A stretch of 64,000 nt of DNA from Pectinatus frisingensis (GTDB lineage Bacteria; Bacillota; Negativicutes; Selenomonadales; Selenomonadaceae): NCBI RefSeq assembly GCF_015732285.1, contig NZ_WIQU01000046.1, positions 62,001 to 126,000 on the forward strand. The letters run 5' to 3'. The notes beneath the pieces are model-generated. The model saw nothing but the letters and a program-made list of their open reading frames with translations, was not told the origin of the DNA and searched no databases. The translations under genes and the position numbers were made by a program. Positions 8,616-18,294 of the stretch are shown one piece after another (the first letter of the stretch is position 1; each line of letters starts with the position of its first letter).

Positions 8616-9149
8616 ATGGATACGAAAGGGCTTGTCATAGTTAATACGGGCAATGGCAAGGGGAAAACGACCGCGGCTTTAGGACTGGCAATAAGAGCCT
8701 GGGGAGAAAATATGCGAGTGCTGATAATTCAATTTATCAAAGGCGGCTGGCGATACGGAGAACTCAATACTCTGCAGGCACTGCCGGGAGAACGGATAAA
8801 GATAATACAGATGGGGGAAGGTTTTACTCATAAAGATACCGGAGTAGAGCAAAAAGAACATATAAAAGCTGCCCGAACGGCTTGGCAAAAAGCATTGGAG
8901 GAAGAAACCAGCGGTGAATGGGATATGCTGATTCTCGATGAAATAAATTATGCAGTAAAGTTTAATTTGTTGACAGAAGAAGATGTATTGCAGCTTATTT
9001 CTAAAAAACCGGCGAAATTGCACTTAGTATTGACAGGACGTGATGCGCGGGATAGTATAATTGCCGAAGCCGATTTGGTGACTGAGATGAAAGAAATAAA
9101 ACATCCTTATGCAAAAGGAATAAAGGCACAAAAGGGTATTGAGTTTTAG
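8616..9149 (+). CDS. cobO: Cob(I)alamin adenosyltransferase, CobA/CobO type
   Basis: Adenosylates reduced corrinoids using ATP, giving the coenzyme form. 177 residues with the P-loop GNGKGKTTAALG at the N-terminus, plus WDMLILDEINYAVKFNLL and HLVLTGRDARDSI, which are characteristic of the BtuR/CobO family. The start is ATG 8616 behind GGGAGG; an ORF start 48 bases upstream lies inside cbiB and has no ribosome site. Presumably co-transcribed with cbiB. Confidence 0.95.
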   Translation: MDTKGLVIVNTGNGKGKTTAALGLAIRAWGENMRVLIIQFIKGGWRYGELNTLQALPGERIKIIQMGEGFTHKDTGVEQKEHIKAARTAWQKALEEETSGEWDMLILDEINYAVKFNLLTEEDVLQLISKKPAKLHLVLTGRDARDSIIAEADLVTEMKEIKHPYAKGIKAQKGIEF

Positions 9150-9178
9150 TGTCGGTATAATGAAGAGAGGGATGCTTA

Positions 9179-10051
9179 TTGCTGTGTCTTGAAGGTGTTA
9201 GGAAAGTTTTTCCCTATAAAAATGCTGCGGGAAAAGATGATCTTAAAGTGGCTGTTGCCGGATTGGATCTGCAAATCAATAAAGGGGAAATTTTTGGATT
9301 GCTGGGACCAAATGGTGCGGGCAAAACGACTATTATACGGATGCTCACTTTGCTGACTAAGCCGACGGCAGGAAAAATATATTATGATGATTTAGATACG
9401 GCGATTGCTGCCAAACAGATAAAGCAATTAATTGGTGTTGTTCCACAACATATAAATTTTGATCAGGACTTGACAGTGGGAGAAAATATGCAGCTGCATG
9501 GGCGGCTGCACCATATACCTGCTAAGAAAAGGAAAATTATAATAGATAAGCTGCTGAATTACGTTGAACTGACTGATCGGATTAATGATAATGTACGGGC
9601 ATTATCAGGTGGTATGAAACGGCGTCTGCTGATTGTGCGGGCACTTATGCATGAGCCGGACATATTGTTCCTGGATGAACCGACTGTCGCTCTTGATCCT
9701 CAGGTACGCCGGCGCATCTGGGATTTAATAAGGAAGATGCAGCGTAGTGGTGTAACTATAGTTTTGACTACTCATTACATTGAAGAGGCCGAAGCTTTGT
9801 GTGACAGAGTTGCGATAATGAATAAGGGGAGACTTATAGCACTTGATACTCCGCAGGCTTTACAGCAAAAAATTGGCAGTTATGTGGTTGAATGGGATAA
9901 TGAAAAGACGGAACGTGAGTTTAAGATATTTCACAGCAAAGATGAAGCAAAAACTTTTGCCGATAATCTTTTTCAAGAAAATATATTGCGCCGTCATGCT
10001 AATTTAGAGGATGTATTTGTTGAGCTGACAGGAAGAAGGGTGAATAAGTGA
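9179..10051 (+). CDS. ABC-2 type exporter ATP-binding protein
   Basis: ATPase of a two-gene ABC-2 exporter of the DrrA/NodI group. 290 residues: Walker A GPNGAGKTT, signature LSGGMKRRL, Walker B ILFLDEPTVALDP and the switch His in LTTHYIEEAE. The C-terminal 70 residues form the extra domain usual in this group. The start is TTG 9179, about 8 bases after AGAGAGGG; a nearby ATG at 9172 is out of frame. Overlaps the permease gene by one base. The cargo is unknown; the cobalamin genes upstream may or may not be functionally related. Confidence 0.93.
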   Translation: MLCLEGVRKVFPYKNAAGKDDLKVAVAGLDLQINKGEIFGLLGPNGAGKTTIIRMLTLLTKPTAGKIYYDDLDTAIAAKQIKQLIGVVPQHINFDQDLTVGENMQLHGRLHHIPAKKRKIIIDKLLNYVELTDRINDNVRALSGGMKRRLLIVRALMHEPDILFLDEPTVALDPQVRRRIWDLIRKMQRSGVTIVLTTHYIEEAEALCDRVAIMNKGRLIALDTPQALQQKIGSYVVEWDNEKTEREFKIFHSKDEAKTFADNLFQENILRRHANLEDVFVELTGRRVNK

Positions 10052-10788
10052 TGCTGTATGACATTATTACGGCTTTTTGGCGTGATTGGATAGTATTAAA
10101 ACGTCGTATGATAAAATTTATCTTGAGCCGTATGGTAGCACCGATTCTTTATCTGGTGGCATTTGGCTGGGGACTTGGCCGCAGTATCACGACTGGTGGC
10201 GGGGCATACATTAACTTTCTGGTGCCCGGGATACTGGCCTTGAATTCGATGAATATTTCCTTTAACAGTTTAACATCACTGCATGGTGAACGAGTTTATC
10301 ATAAGAGTATTGAAGAATATTTTACGGCACCGATAAATCCATTGTCATTTGCTATTGGGAAAATATTGGCAGCTATATTACGGGGAATGATTTCTTCAGC
10401 AATTATAATAATATTGGCATATGCTTTTGGTGCTGATTTTACAATAACGCCGCTGTTTTTGCTGGTGTTGATATTAAACTGTGCGATATTTGCTGAAATT
10501 GGTTTTTATGCGGCGATGACCATTGCTTCATATGAAGACATGGGAAGATTTAATACATATATTTTGTTACCGATGTCTTTTTTATGCGGAACGTTTTTCT
10601 CTCCGGATAAACTGCCCACAGCATTTTATTATTTTGTGCATATACTGCCATTGACACATACAAGTCTTTTGCTGCGGGGAATTGGCAGCGGAGGAGTGCC
10701 AAATATGATATCAGTAGCCGTTTTACTGTTTTATGTGATTACTTGTTTCAGTTTGTGCGTTTATGTGACAAAAAAAGCGCAGGAATAA
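10051..10788 (+). CDS. ABC-2 type exporter permease
   Basis: Membrane partner of the preceding ATPase. 245 residues with about six hydrophobic segments. It resembles NodJ/DrrB permeases: YLVAFGWGLG, FLVPGILALNSMN, then FFSPDKLPTAFYYFVHILPLTHT near residue 190. The start ATG 10051 overlaps the upstream stop (TGATG), which points to translational coupling; the GTG one codon earlier is the alternative. Cargo not inferable. Confidence 0.92.
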   Translation: MLYDIITAFWRDWIVLKRRMIKFILSRMVAPILYLVAFGWGLGRSITTGGGAYINFLVPGILALNSMNISFNSLTSLHGERVYHKSIEEYFTAPINPLSFAIGKILAAILRGMISSAIIIILAYAFGADFTITPLFLLVLILNCAIFAEIGFYAAMTIASYEDMGRFNTYILLPMSFLCGTFFSPDKLPTAFYYFVHILPLTHTSLLLRGIGSGGVPNMISVAVLLFYVITCFSLCVYVTKKAQE

Positions 10789-10844
10789 TCGACCTGAAGG
10801 ATGAGATTTTGCGTTATAATTTTATCTATTGAATATAATTGTGA

Positions 10845-11969
<1,125 letters not shown>

Positions 11970-12052
11970 AGGAGTAATTTTATATTATGTCGAAATGTAT
12001 AATAAGTTATGCTTTTATTAATCATGATTTTATTTAAGGAGTGTTTTTATTA

Positions 12053-12346
12053 ATGGATATGGAGCAATTGCAAGCTTTTGCTTTTCCGGTATTACTAGTT
12101 GTGATTTTTTATTTTCTTTTGTATCGCCCACAGAAAAAACAACAAAAGAAACGCCAGGCAATGATTGAATCAATTAAAGTGGGGAGCAGGGTAATTACTG
12201 TCGGCGGTGTGTATGGCGAAGTGACTTCGCTCAATGAGGATCGGGCACGTTTAAAAATAGCAGATAATGTGGAAATTGAAGTATCACGTGCCGCCATTGG
12301 CAGTAATATAAGCAAGCAAAAAAATGATGCGGAAAATGCAAAGTAA
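12053..12346 (+). CDS. yajC: Sec translocon accessory protein YajC
   Basis: Small single-span protein that associates with SecDF-SecYEG. 97 residues: an N-terminal membrane helix (FAFPVLLVVIFYFLLYRPQKK), then a basic cytoplasmic part with VGSRVITVGGVYGEV. The start is ATG 12053, 11 bases after AAGGAG; an in-frame GTG at 12041 overlaps the ribosome site and is rejected. The 3' end overlaps the next gene by 23 bases. secD and secF follow about 1.8 kb downstream. Confidence 0.95.
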   Translation: MDMEQLQAFAFPVLLVVIFYFLLYRPQKKQQKKRQAMIESIKVGSRVITVGGVYGEVTSLNEDRARLKIADNVEIEVSRAAIGSNISKQKNDAENAK

Positions 12347-12899
12347 AAAGAACTTACGCAAAGCATCGCTGCTATTTAGGCGCAGTCTCACATCGCAGCA
12401 GCTGTCCCAATATAGTGCTGACATATGCAGACAAGTGTTGTCATTACCAGTCTATCAGCAGTCTGAGTGTGTTATGGCATTCGCGTCGATGCCGGATGAA
12501 GTTCAAACACAGGATATTTTACAAGATGTTCTGCGGCGGGGGAAAATTTTATGCCTGCCTTATATAGAAGATTTGACTAATGGTATCATGCGGGCTGCTG
12601 TAGTGCAGGATTTGGCAAAGCTTACAGCGGGTAAGTCAAATATTTTGACTGTTGCGGCAGATGAAAGGCACTTTGTTGATCCAAGTGATATTGATCTGAT
12701 AATTGTGCCGGGAGTTGCTTTTTCTTCTTCTAAACAGAGATTGGGGATGGGGGGCGGTTTTTATGACCGCTTTTTGCCTAAAGCAGCCGGAGCTGTTAAA
12801 GCCGGAGTATTTTTTGCCGGACAGGAAGCAGCGGTATTACCTGTGGAACCACATGACATACTGTTAGATATGGTCATTACGGAGAAAAAAATTTTTTAA
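12324..12899 (+). CDS. 5-formyltetrahydrofolate cyclo-ligase
   Basis: Converts 5-formyl-THF to 5,10-methenyl-THF using ATP. 191 residues with the family signature VPGVAFSSSKQRLGMGGGFYDRFL near residue 130 (usual form RLGYGGGYYDRFL). The N-terminus is basic as expected (K.LRKASLLFRRSL). The start overlaps yajC; ATG 12336 is an alternative four codons later, and neither has a strong ribosome site, so coupling to yajC translation is likely. Confidence 0.92.
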   Translation: MMRKMQSKKNLRKASLLFRRSLTSQQLSQYSADICRQVLSLPVYQQSECVMAFASMPDEVQTQDILQDVLRRGKILCLPYIEDLTNGIMRAAVVQDLAKLTAGKSNILTVAADERHFVDPSDIDLIIVPGVAFSSSKQRLGMGGGFYDRFLPKAAGAVKAGVFFAGQEAAVLPVEPHDILLDMVITEKKIF

Positions 12900-12939
12900 T
12901 AAATTATTTTATTAAGAACGATGGGGAAGTCTGTCTGTT

Positions 12940-13650
12940 ATGGAAATAAAAGTGGCTATGGCTAAAACTACTCGTTATGCAATGGAATTCAGCGGTGATA
13001 CCAGTGATGTGGCAGAACGGCCGCAAGGCGGTTTATCGCTTATACTGGCCGATGGACAGGGACATGGACTATCGGCACATCATACTAGCGGGTTAGTGGT
13101 AAACCGGGCAGTTTCGTTGATTGGTGATGGAACTCGTGACGGTGCAGTTGCACGTGCTGTGCATGATTATTTATACGCAGTCAAGGATAAAAAGGTTTCC
13201 TGTACGCTTACTGTTATCAGTGCTGATCTCGATACACAGACCATGGTTATAAGCCGTAATTCCAATTGTCCCGTTATTATTAAAACTGATGATTATGTTT
13301 GCGTATATGACGACAATGTAAATCCGATTGGTGTGCATCACCATACTAAGCCGCTTATCTATGAATTGCCGATAACACCGGGGATGGTAATTGTATCTTA
13401 TACAGACGGAATACAGTCAGCCGGCAGAAAAACAATTGGTAAAACGGCTGATTTTGATAAAATAATGGACATTGTAAAGGAAAATTCGGCTGAAGACGTT
13501 GATTTTATTGTTAACAGCATTATGGAATATGCATTGCAGCTTGATGAAAATAAAGCCGGTGATGATATGACAGTTGTGGCTATGAGCGTATGTGAAAAGG
13601 ATAATCCACCGGTGCGGGTCAGCCGGGTAAATGTAGTATTTCCATTTTAA
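12940..13650 (+). CDS. SpoIIE/PP2C-like serine phosphatase, stand-alone
   Basis: 236 residues consisting of only the SpoIIE-type phosphatase domain, with no sensor or membrane segment. Metal-binding aspartates are seen in LADGQGHG (about residue 32-39), SYTDGI (about 156) and DDMTVV (about 208), in the order expected for PP2C-fold enzymes. Such proteins usually dephosphorylate an anti-anti-sigma factor, but no STAS or anti-sigma gene lies nearby. It sits between the cyclo-ligase gene and a small P-loop gene (13-bp gap). The substrate is not inferable. Confidence 0.85.
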   Translation: MEIKVAMAKTTRYAMEFSGDTSDVAERPQGGLSLILADGQGHGLSAHHTSGLVVNRAVSLIGDGTRDGAVARAVHDYLYAVKDKKVSCTLTVISADLDTQTMVISRNSNCPVIIKTDDYVCVYDDNVNPIGVHHHTKPLIYELPITPGMVIVSYTDGIQSAGRKTIGKTADFDKIMDIVKENSAEDVDFIVNSIMEYALQLDENKAGDDMTVVAMSVCEKDNPPVRVSRVNVVFPF

Positions 13651-13662
13651 CGGAGAGACAGC

Positions 13663-14007
13663 ATGAAAATTATGGTCGTTGGCGTTTGTGCATCGGGTAA
13701 ATCCACATTGGTTGGGAAATTACAGGAAAAAGGCTATGACGCCTGTAATATAGCCCAGGAACATTCCTGTGTAAAAAGGCTTTGGCTGAAAAGAAAACCG
13801 GATTTGCTCATAGTGCTTGATGCCACGTTGATGACAGTACAGAAACGCCGCCGTGAACGGTGGACGCAAGAACATATAGATATACAACATGACAGATTAT
13901 CTGATGCCCGTAGTCATGCCGACTTGTATCTGCTGACGGATAAGCTGACACCAATTGAGGTACTATCAATTGTAGTTGATTTTATTGAATCACGACAATG
14001 TGATTGA
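13663..14007 (+). CDS. Small P-loop NTP-binding protein, function unknown
   Basis: 114 residues. The N-terminus is a clear Walker A, VGVCASGKST, followed by a Rossmann-like core with LLIVLDAT in the Walker B position. The arrangement resembles a nucleoside or adenylate-kinase-like fold without an obvious lid. It starts 13 bp after the SpoIIE-like gene, so the two are probably co-expressed. I do not recognise a characterised family. Confidence 0.75.
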   Translation: MKIMVVGVCASGKSTLVGKLQEKGYDACNIAQEHSCVKRLWLKRKPDLLIVLDATLMTVQKRRRERWTQEHIDIQHDRLSDARSHADLYLLTDKLTPIEVLSIVVDFIESRQCD

Positions 14008-14019
14008 AATATGGAAAAA

Positions 14020-14049
14020 TTGACATTATGTATTTGATATGGCTATAAT
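14020..14049 (+). promoter_or_regulatory. Sigma-70 promoter for secD-secF
   Basis: TTGACA (14020-14025), an 18-bp spacer, then TATAAT (14044-14049). It lies about 75 bases before the secD start, so secDF can be transcribed independently of the tgt-yajC group. Confidence 0.75.
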
Positions 14050-14121
14050 AAAAACAGATTGTATCAAAATGATTATGATTATTTTTTATTTTGGGGATAA
14101 AGAATTTATTTTGGAGGGATA

Positions 14122-15357
14122 TTGTTGAAGCGGGAAAGTTTTGTAAAGCTCGCTGTCGTAGTCATATGCGTTGTGGTCGCATTTATTGCATTTATTAAGC
14201 CATTAGCATATTCGATACGGCAAGGTCTCGACTTACAGGGTGGGACACATGTAGTTTTGGAAGGGGTAGATACTCCACAAGCAAAAGTTAATGATGATGC
14301 GATGAATCGTGTTGTTAAGATAATGGAAAATCGTGTTAATGCTATGGGACTGACTGAGCCAGTCATCCAGCGTGAAGGACAAAACCGCATTATTGTCGAA
14401 CTGCCCGGTGTAAAAGATCCGGATAAAGCTATTGATGTACTTGGCAAAACGGCAATGCTTGAATTTAAAGATGAAGACGGTAACGTCGGACTTACCGGGA
14501 CCGATTTGAAGGATGCCCGCGAAGAAACCGACCAACAGGGACAAAATCTCGTTTCATTGGAATTCAGTGATGAAGGAGCTAAAAAGTTTGCTGATCTGAC
14601 AGCTGAAAATGTTGGCAGAACTATTGCAATTGTTCTTGATGGCAATGTTTTAACGGCACCTAATGTTAAAGAACCAATTACTGGTGGCAAGGCGGTCATA
14701 ACCGGTAACCGTTCTATTGAAGAAGCACACAATCTGGCATTGCTGTTGCGCTCCGGGGCGCTGCCGGTAAAAGTACAGGTTGTAGAAACACGTACGGTAG
14801 GACCGACACTGGGACAAGATTCAAAGGACAAAAGTGAATTTGCCTTTGCCATTGGTGTGGGCGCAGTAATTTTGTTTATGCTGGTATTTTATCGAGTGTC
14901 TGGATTTGTTGCTGACATAAGCTTGATGGCGTATGTGCTGATTTTGTTGTTCCTTTTGAAAATGCTGGATGCAACGCTCACTCTGCCGGGGATAGCAGGG
15001 ATTATATTATCGGTAGGGATGGCTGTTGATGCCAATGTTCTTATCTTTGAGCATTTTAAAGAGGAAATGCGATTCGGAAAAACGATTCGCGCTTCAATGA
15101 ATGCCGGGTTTAAACGTGCTTTTGTGACTATATTGGATTCACATTTGACGACAATAATAGCATCTGTTGTGTTGTTTTTCTTTGGAACCGGACCTATAAA
15201 GGGGTTTGCCATCACTTTAGGGTTAGGTGCAGTATTGAGCTTGTTTACGGCGACAACAATGACACAATATCAGATGAAATGGCTTATCGGTGCTGATATA
15301 GTACATAATCATCGCCTTTTTGGCGCATCTTTGTTTTCAGAAAAGGCGGTGAAATGA
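14122..15357 (+). CDS. secD: Protein translocase subunit SecD
   Basis: RND-superfamily membrane protein that uses proton motive force to complete Sec-dependent export. 411 residues: an N-terminal TM, the GLDLQGGTHVVLE motif, a periplasmic domain, then five C-terminal TMs with GMAVDANVLIFEH. The start is TTG: 14122 or the adjacent TTG 14125 (better spacing from GGAGGG at 14113-14118). Its stop overlaps secF by 4 bases (ATGA). Shorter than E. coli SecD, as is normal in Bacillota. Confidence 0.96.
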   Translation: MLKRESFVKLAVVVICVVVAFIAFIKPLAYSIRQGLDLQGGTHVVLEGVDTPQAKVNDDAMNRVVKIMENRVNAMGLTEPVIQREGQNRIIVELPGVKDPDKAIDVLGKTAMLEFKDEDGNVGLTGTDLKDAREETDQQGQNLVSLEFSDEGAKKFADLTAENVGRTIAIVLDGNVLTAPNVKEPITGGKAVITGNRSIEEAHNLALLLRSGALPVKVQVVETRTVGPTLGQDSKDKSEFAFAIGVGAVILFMLVFYRVSGFVADISLMAYVLILLFLLKMLDATLTLPGIAGIILSVGMAVDANVLIFEHFKEEMRFGKTIRASMNAGFKRAFVTILDSHLTTIIASVVLFFFGTGPIKGFAITLGLGAVLSLFTATTMTQYQMKWLIGADIVHNHRLFGASLFSEKAVK

Positions 15358-16280
15358 TGAATAGATTTGATATAGTTGGTCATCGCAAGATATGGTATAC
15401 TTTTTCATCGTTGATAATAATAGCCGGGCTTATCTGCATGTTTACCAAGGGGTTTAATCTGGGAATTGATTTTACCGGTGGTACATTAATCAATCTGGAG
15501 TTTGAAAATACTGTTGATATAAATGATATCCGGTCAGCAATGAATGACTATGGGCTGGGAAACAGTCAGATACAGATGTCGGGTAATGCCAGTAGTGATA
15601 CAAAAGCACAGAACGTAATGATAAGGACAAAAGATTTATCGCAGACAGAGCGTCAGGAAGTCATGACTGACTTACAAAACAAATTAGGCGATTATAAAGT
15701 ATTGCGTGAAGAAAAAGTTGGTGCAACCATCGGGAAAGATCTTATAATGAATGCCGTTTGGGCGACGTTGATATCATGGCTGTTGATAATTGCTTATATT
15801 TCCTATCGGTTTGAATTCAAATTTGGGTTGGCGGCAGTATTGGCATTAGTGCATGATACGTTGGTAGTGCTCAGTGTATTTTCTCTGACGCAAAAAGAAA
15901 TAGATTCTTCTTTCATTGCGGCTATTTTAACTATAGTAGGCTATTCGGTAACAGATACCATAGTTATATTTGATCGTATTCGCGAAAATCTGAAATTACA
16001 TTTTAAACGCGGTGGCGATATTGAAGAATTGGCCAACCGCAGTATTTATCAGACTTTGACACGGTCTATTTACACGGTGACGACGGTATTGGTGACAGCC
16101 GTTGCATTATATGTGTTTGGCGGAGACACAACGAAAGATTTTGCGTTTGCATTGATAGTCGGATTTGCCTTTGGTTCGTATTCTTCTATTTTTACGGCTA
16201 CACCGCTCTGGGTAACTTTTCGTGAATATGGGGAAAAACGCAGGGCAAAAAGAAAAATTGTGGCTAATCCGGTAAAATAA
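15354..16280 (+). CDS. secF: Protein translocase subunit SecF
   Basis: Partner of SecD. 308 residues with the GIDFTGGTLINLEF motif in the first periplasmic segment, and six TMs including IVGYSVTDTIVIFDRIREN, the SecF counterpart of the conserved RND helix 4 motif. Start ATG 15354 overlaps the secD stop. A strong terminator follows immediately, closing the operon. Confidence 0.97.
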   Translation: MMNRFDIVGHRKIWYTFSSLIIIAGLICMFTKGFNLGIDFTGGTLINLEFENTVDINDIRSAMNDYGLGNSQIQMSGNASSDTKAQNVMIRTKDLSQTERQEVMTDLQNKLGDYKVLREEKVGATIGKDLIMNAVWATLISWLLIIAYISYRFEFKFGLAAVLALVHDTLVVLSVFSLTQKEIDSSFIAAILTIVGYSVTDTIVIFDRIRENLKLHFKRGGDIEELANRSIYQTLTRSIYTVTTVLVTAVALYVFGGDTTKDFAFALIVGFAFGSYSSIFTATPLWVTFREYGEKRRAKRKIVANPVK

Positions 16281-16285
16281 CTAAC

Positions 16286-16329
16286 AAACTAAAAACTCCG
16301 CAGCTATTTTTCAGCGGAGTTTTTAGTTT
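16286..16329 (+). terminator. Rho-independent terminator after secF
   Basis: 16-bp perfect stem AAACTAAAAACTCCGC (16286-16301) / GCGGAGTTTTTAGTTT (16314-16329), with the T-rich run inside the descending arm. Confidence 0.9.
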
Positions 16330-16367
16330 ATAATAAATATTATTACATAGGTTGGATGGAAGCGGAC

Positions 16368-17219
16368 ATGAAACAAAAAAGAATAGCACTTATTAATGAT
16401 ATAACGGGATTTGGACGCTGTTCGACGACAATCGAACGGCCATTGATGGCAGCCCTTAAAGTCCAGGTTTGTCCGCTGCCAACGGCGATTCTATCATCAC
16501 ATACCGGCTTTGACGGTTACTATATGGATGATTATTCTGATAGGATGCAGTCTTATATAGATAATTGGAGTAAGCTGCAGTTGGAATTTGATGGCATACT
16601 GACAGGATTTCTCAGCTCTGAGCAGCAGATACATATTGTAAATGACTTTATTAAGACTTTTAAGCGGAACGGAACAACTGCCGCTGATAAGACACTATTG
16701 ATAGTTGATCCTGTCATGGGGGATGATGGACAATTATATGCATCATATACACCGCAATTATGCAGGCGCATGAAGGTGCTTCTGCCCGCTGCTGATGTGT
16801 TGACTCCTAATTTGACAGAAGCTTGTAATCTCATTGACAGGCCTTATCCGGTTGACGGATGGATAAGTGATACAGATCTTTGCCAAATCAGTGAAAAGCT
16901 GGCAGATTTTAATAAAGTACCTTCTAAGATGACCGTTATCATAACAGGAATTGAACGCGGTGTGAATATTGGTAATTATATTTATCAAAATGGACAGGGC
17001 AGGCTTTTACAAGTGCCTAAAACAGGGGCTGCTCATTCAGGTACAGGTGATGCTTTTGTGGCAATTGTAGCAGCTTCTATGGTAAAAGGTGAAACTGCTA
17101 CGATTGCTGTGAATAAGGCTGCTGAGTTCGTGCGCAAAAGTTTGATTTATACTGAAAAAATCGGCATCCCAGGAAAAGAAGGCATTTGTTTTGAGGAATA
17201 TCTGACGGAATTAAGATAA
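16368..17219 (+). CDS. Pyridoxal/pyridoxamine kinase
   Basis: Ribokinase-superfamily enzyme that phosphorylates vitamin B6 vitamers (PdxK/PdxY group). 283 residues: INDITGFGRCSTT at the N-terminus, ILSSHTGF near residue 45, VDPVMGDDGQLY near residue 110 and the anion-hole GTGDAF near residue 226. The typical start MKQKRIALIND is ATG 16368; an in-frame ATG four codons earlier is possible. Neither has a strong ribosome site. Stands alone between the secF terminator and the terC riboswitch. Confidence 0.9.
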   Translation: MKQKRIALINDITGFGRCSTTIERPLMAALKVQVCPLPTAILSSHTGFDGYYMDDYSDRMQSYIDNWSKLQLEFDGILTGFLSSEQQIHIVNDFIKTFKRNGTTAADKTLLIVDPVMGDDGQLYASYTPQLCRRMKVLLPAADVLTPNLTEACNLIDRPYPVDGWISDTDLCQISEKLADFNKVPSKMTVIITGIERGVNIGNYIYQNGQGRLLQVPKTGAAHSGTGDAFVAIVAASMVKGETATIAVNKAAEFVRKSLIYTEKIGIPGKEGICFEEYLTELR

Positions 17220-17233
17220 ATATATTATAGTGC

Positions 17234-17262
17234 TTGTCAAATAATTTATTTCATGCTATATT
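17234..17262 (+). promoter_or_regulatory. Promoter of the riboswitch-terC transcript
   Basis: TTGTCA (17234-17239), a 17-bp spacer, then TATATT (17257-17262), immediately before the riboswitch. Confidence 0.65.
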
Positions 17263-17287
17263 TATAAGAAATTGAATAATGCTATTT

Positions 17288-17410
17288 GATAAGGGGAGTA
17301 GCTGAACGGCCGATAATCGTCAATACGAGTTATAACCTCCGGTGCGGCCGGCAGATAATGTAAGCAAGACCTTGTTTTACGGAAATATTCTGTAAGACAG
17401 GGTCTTTTTG
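17288..17410 (+). ncRNA. yybP-ykoY manganese riboswitch with terminator
   Basis: The leader begins with the hallmark AAGGGGAGTAGCTG (17291-17304) and continues with ACCTCCGGTGCGGCCGGC (17335-17352), matching the conserved parts of the yybP-ykoY aptamer. It is followed by a terminator hairpin: AAGACC...TTTTAC (17366-17380) pairs with GTAAGACAGGGTCTT, then TTTTG. Known biology: Mn2+ binding favours read-through. The downstream gene is a TerC-family protein, a standard partner of this riboswitch. An attenuation mechanism is inferred from the terminator. Confidence 0.88.
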
Positions 17411-17449
17411 TATATTATATAAAAATTTGAAGGAAATGAGGCGATTAAT

Positions 17450-18121
17450 TTGGCAGGAATTTTTTCATTAGATTGGTTTGTTGCTTTAGGTGGCATACTG
17501 ATATTGGATTTAATATTAAGTGGAGATAACGCTATTTTGATAGCATTGGCCTGTAAAAATTTGAATGCTGCGGATCGGTTTAAGGCAATGTTGATCGGCT
17601 GTGCCGGAGCAATAATCATACGTGTAGTATTTACCGTATTTGCCACAGAATTATTGACGGTGCCTTATTTGCAGTTTATCGGCGGTATAGCATTATTTTA
17701 TATAGCGTTGAAATTATTGCTTGATGATAAAGCACAGCATGGTAAGCAGGCTTCAACAACATTTTTGGGTGCTGTAAAGACGATTATGGTTGCTGATTTT
17801 GTTATGAGTCTCGATAATGTATTATCAATGGCCGGTGTTGCTAATACTGTACCTGATGAAAAATGGAGTCTCATTTTGTGCGGACTGCTGATAAGCATGC
17901 CTATAATAATCGGCGGAGCGCAGTTGCTGCTGCTTATTATGAAAAGGTTTCCTGCCATTATCTATTTGGGAAGTGGAATTTTGGCATTTACAGCAGCTAA
18001 GATGATGTTGATGGATAAAGCATTGGGAATATATCTGCTGCTGATTGGCGGCTGGCTGGAAGTGATATTTGTTGCAGTTGTTGCAGTTTTGGGAATTGTG
18101 AAGATGAAAAAGCGGATTTAA
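17450..18121 (+). CDS. TerC-family integral membrane protein, probable Mn2+ exporter
   Basis: 223 residues, about seven TM helices. Family acidic motifs are DLILSGDNAILIALA (about residue 22-36) and DFVMSLDNVLSMAGV (about residue 111-125). Start is TTG 17450 with GAGG about 8 bases upstream. It lies directly behind the yybP-ykoY riboswitch; TerC relatives YkoY and MeeF/MeeY are linked to Mn2+ efflux or to metalation of exported enzymes. Mn2+ export is therefore inferred from family and regulation together. Confidence 0.9.
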   Translation: MAGIFSLDWFVALGGILILDLILSGDNAILIALACKNLNAADRFKAMLIGCAGAIIIRVVFTVFATELLTVPYLQFIGGIALFYIALKLLLDDKAQHGKQASTTFLGAVKTIMVADFVMSLDNVLSMAGVANTVPDEKWSLILCGLLISMPIIIGGAQLLLLIMKRFPAIIYLGSGILAFTAAKMMLMDKALGIYLLLIGGWLEVIFVAVVAVLGIVKMKKRI

Positions 18122-18294
18122 CGTAAAAACTGTCATATATAGTGCGTAATCTAAATAAATATACAAAGTTCCATTTTCGGTACTGTATTATGTGTGAGTA
18201 AAGATTCCCGATGTTATGGCTGCAGGATAGCTGTTAAATCATTGTAAGGTATAATGGTATGACTGCGTTAACCAGTATCCAGATTATTGACATA

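Noticed and set aside
14106-14852. 248-codon ORF antisense to secD
   Set aside because: Shadow of secD; Ser/Thr/Arg-rich translation without motifs.
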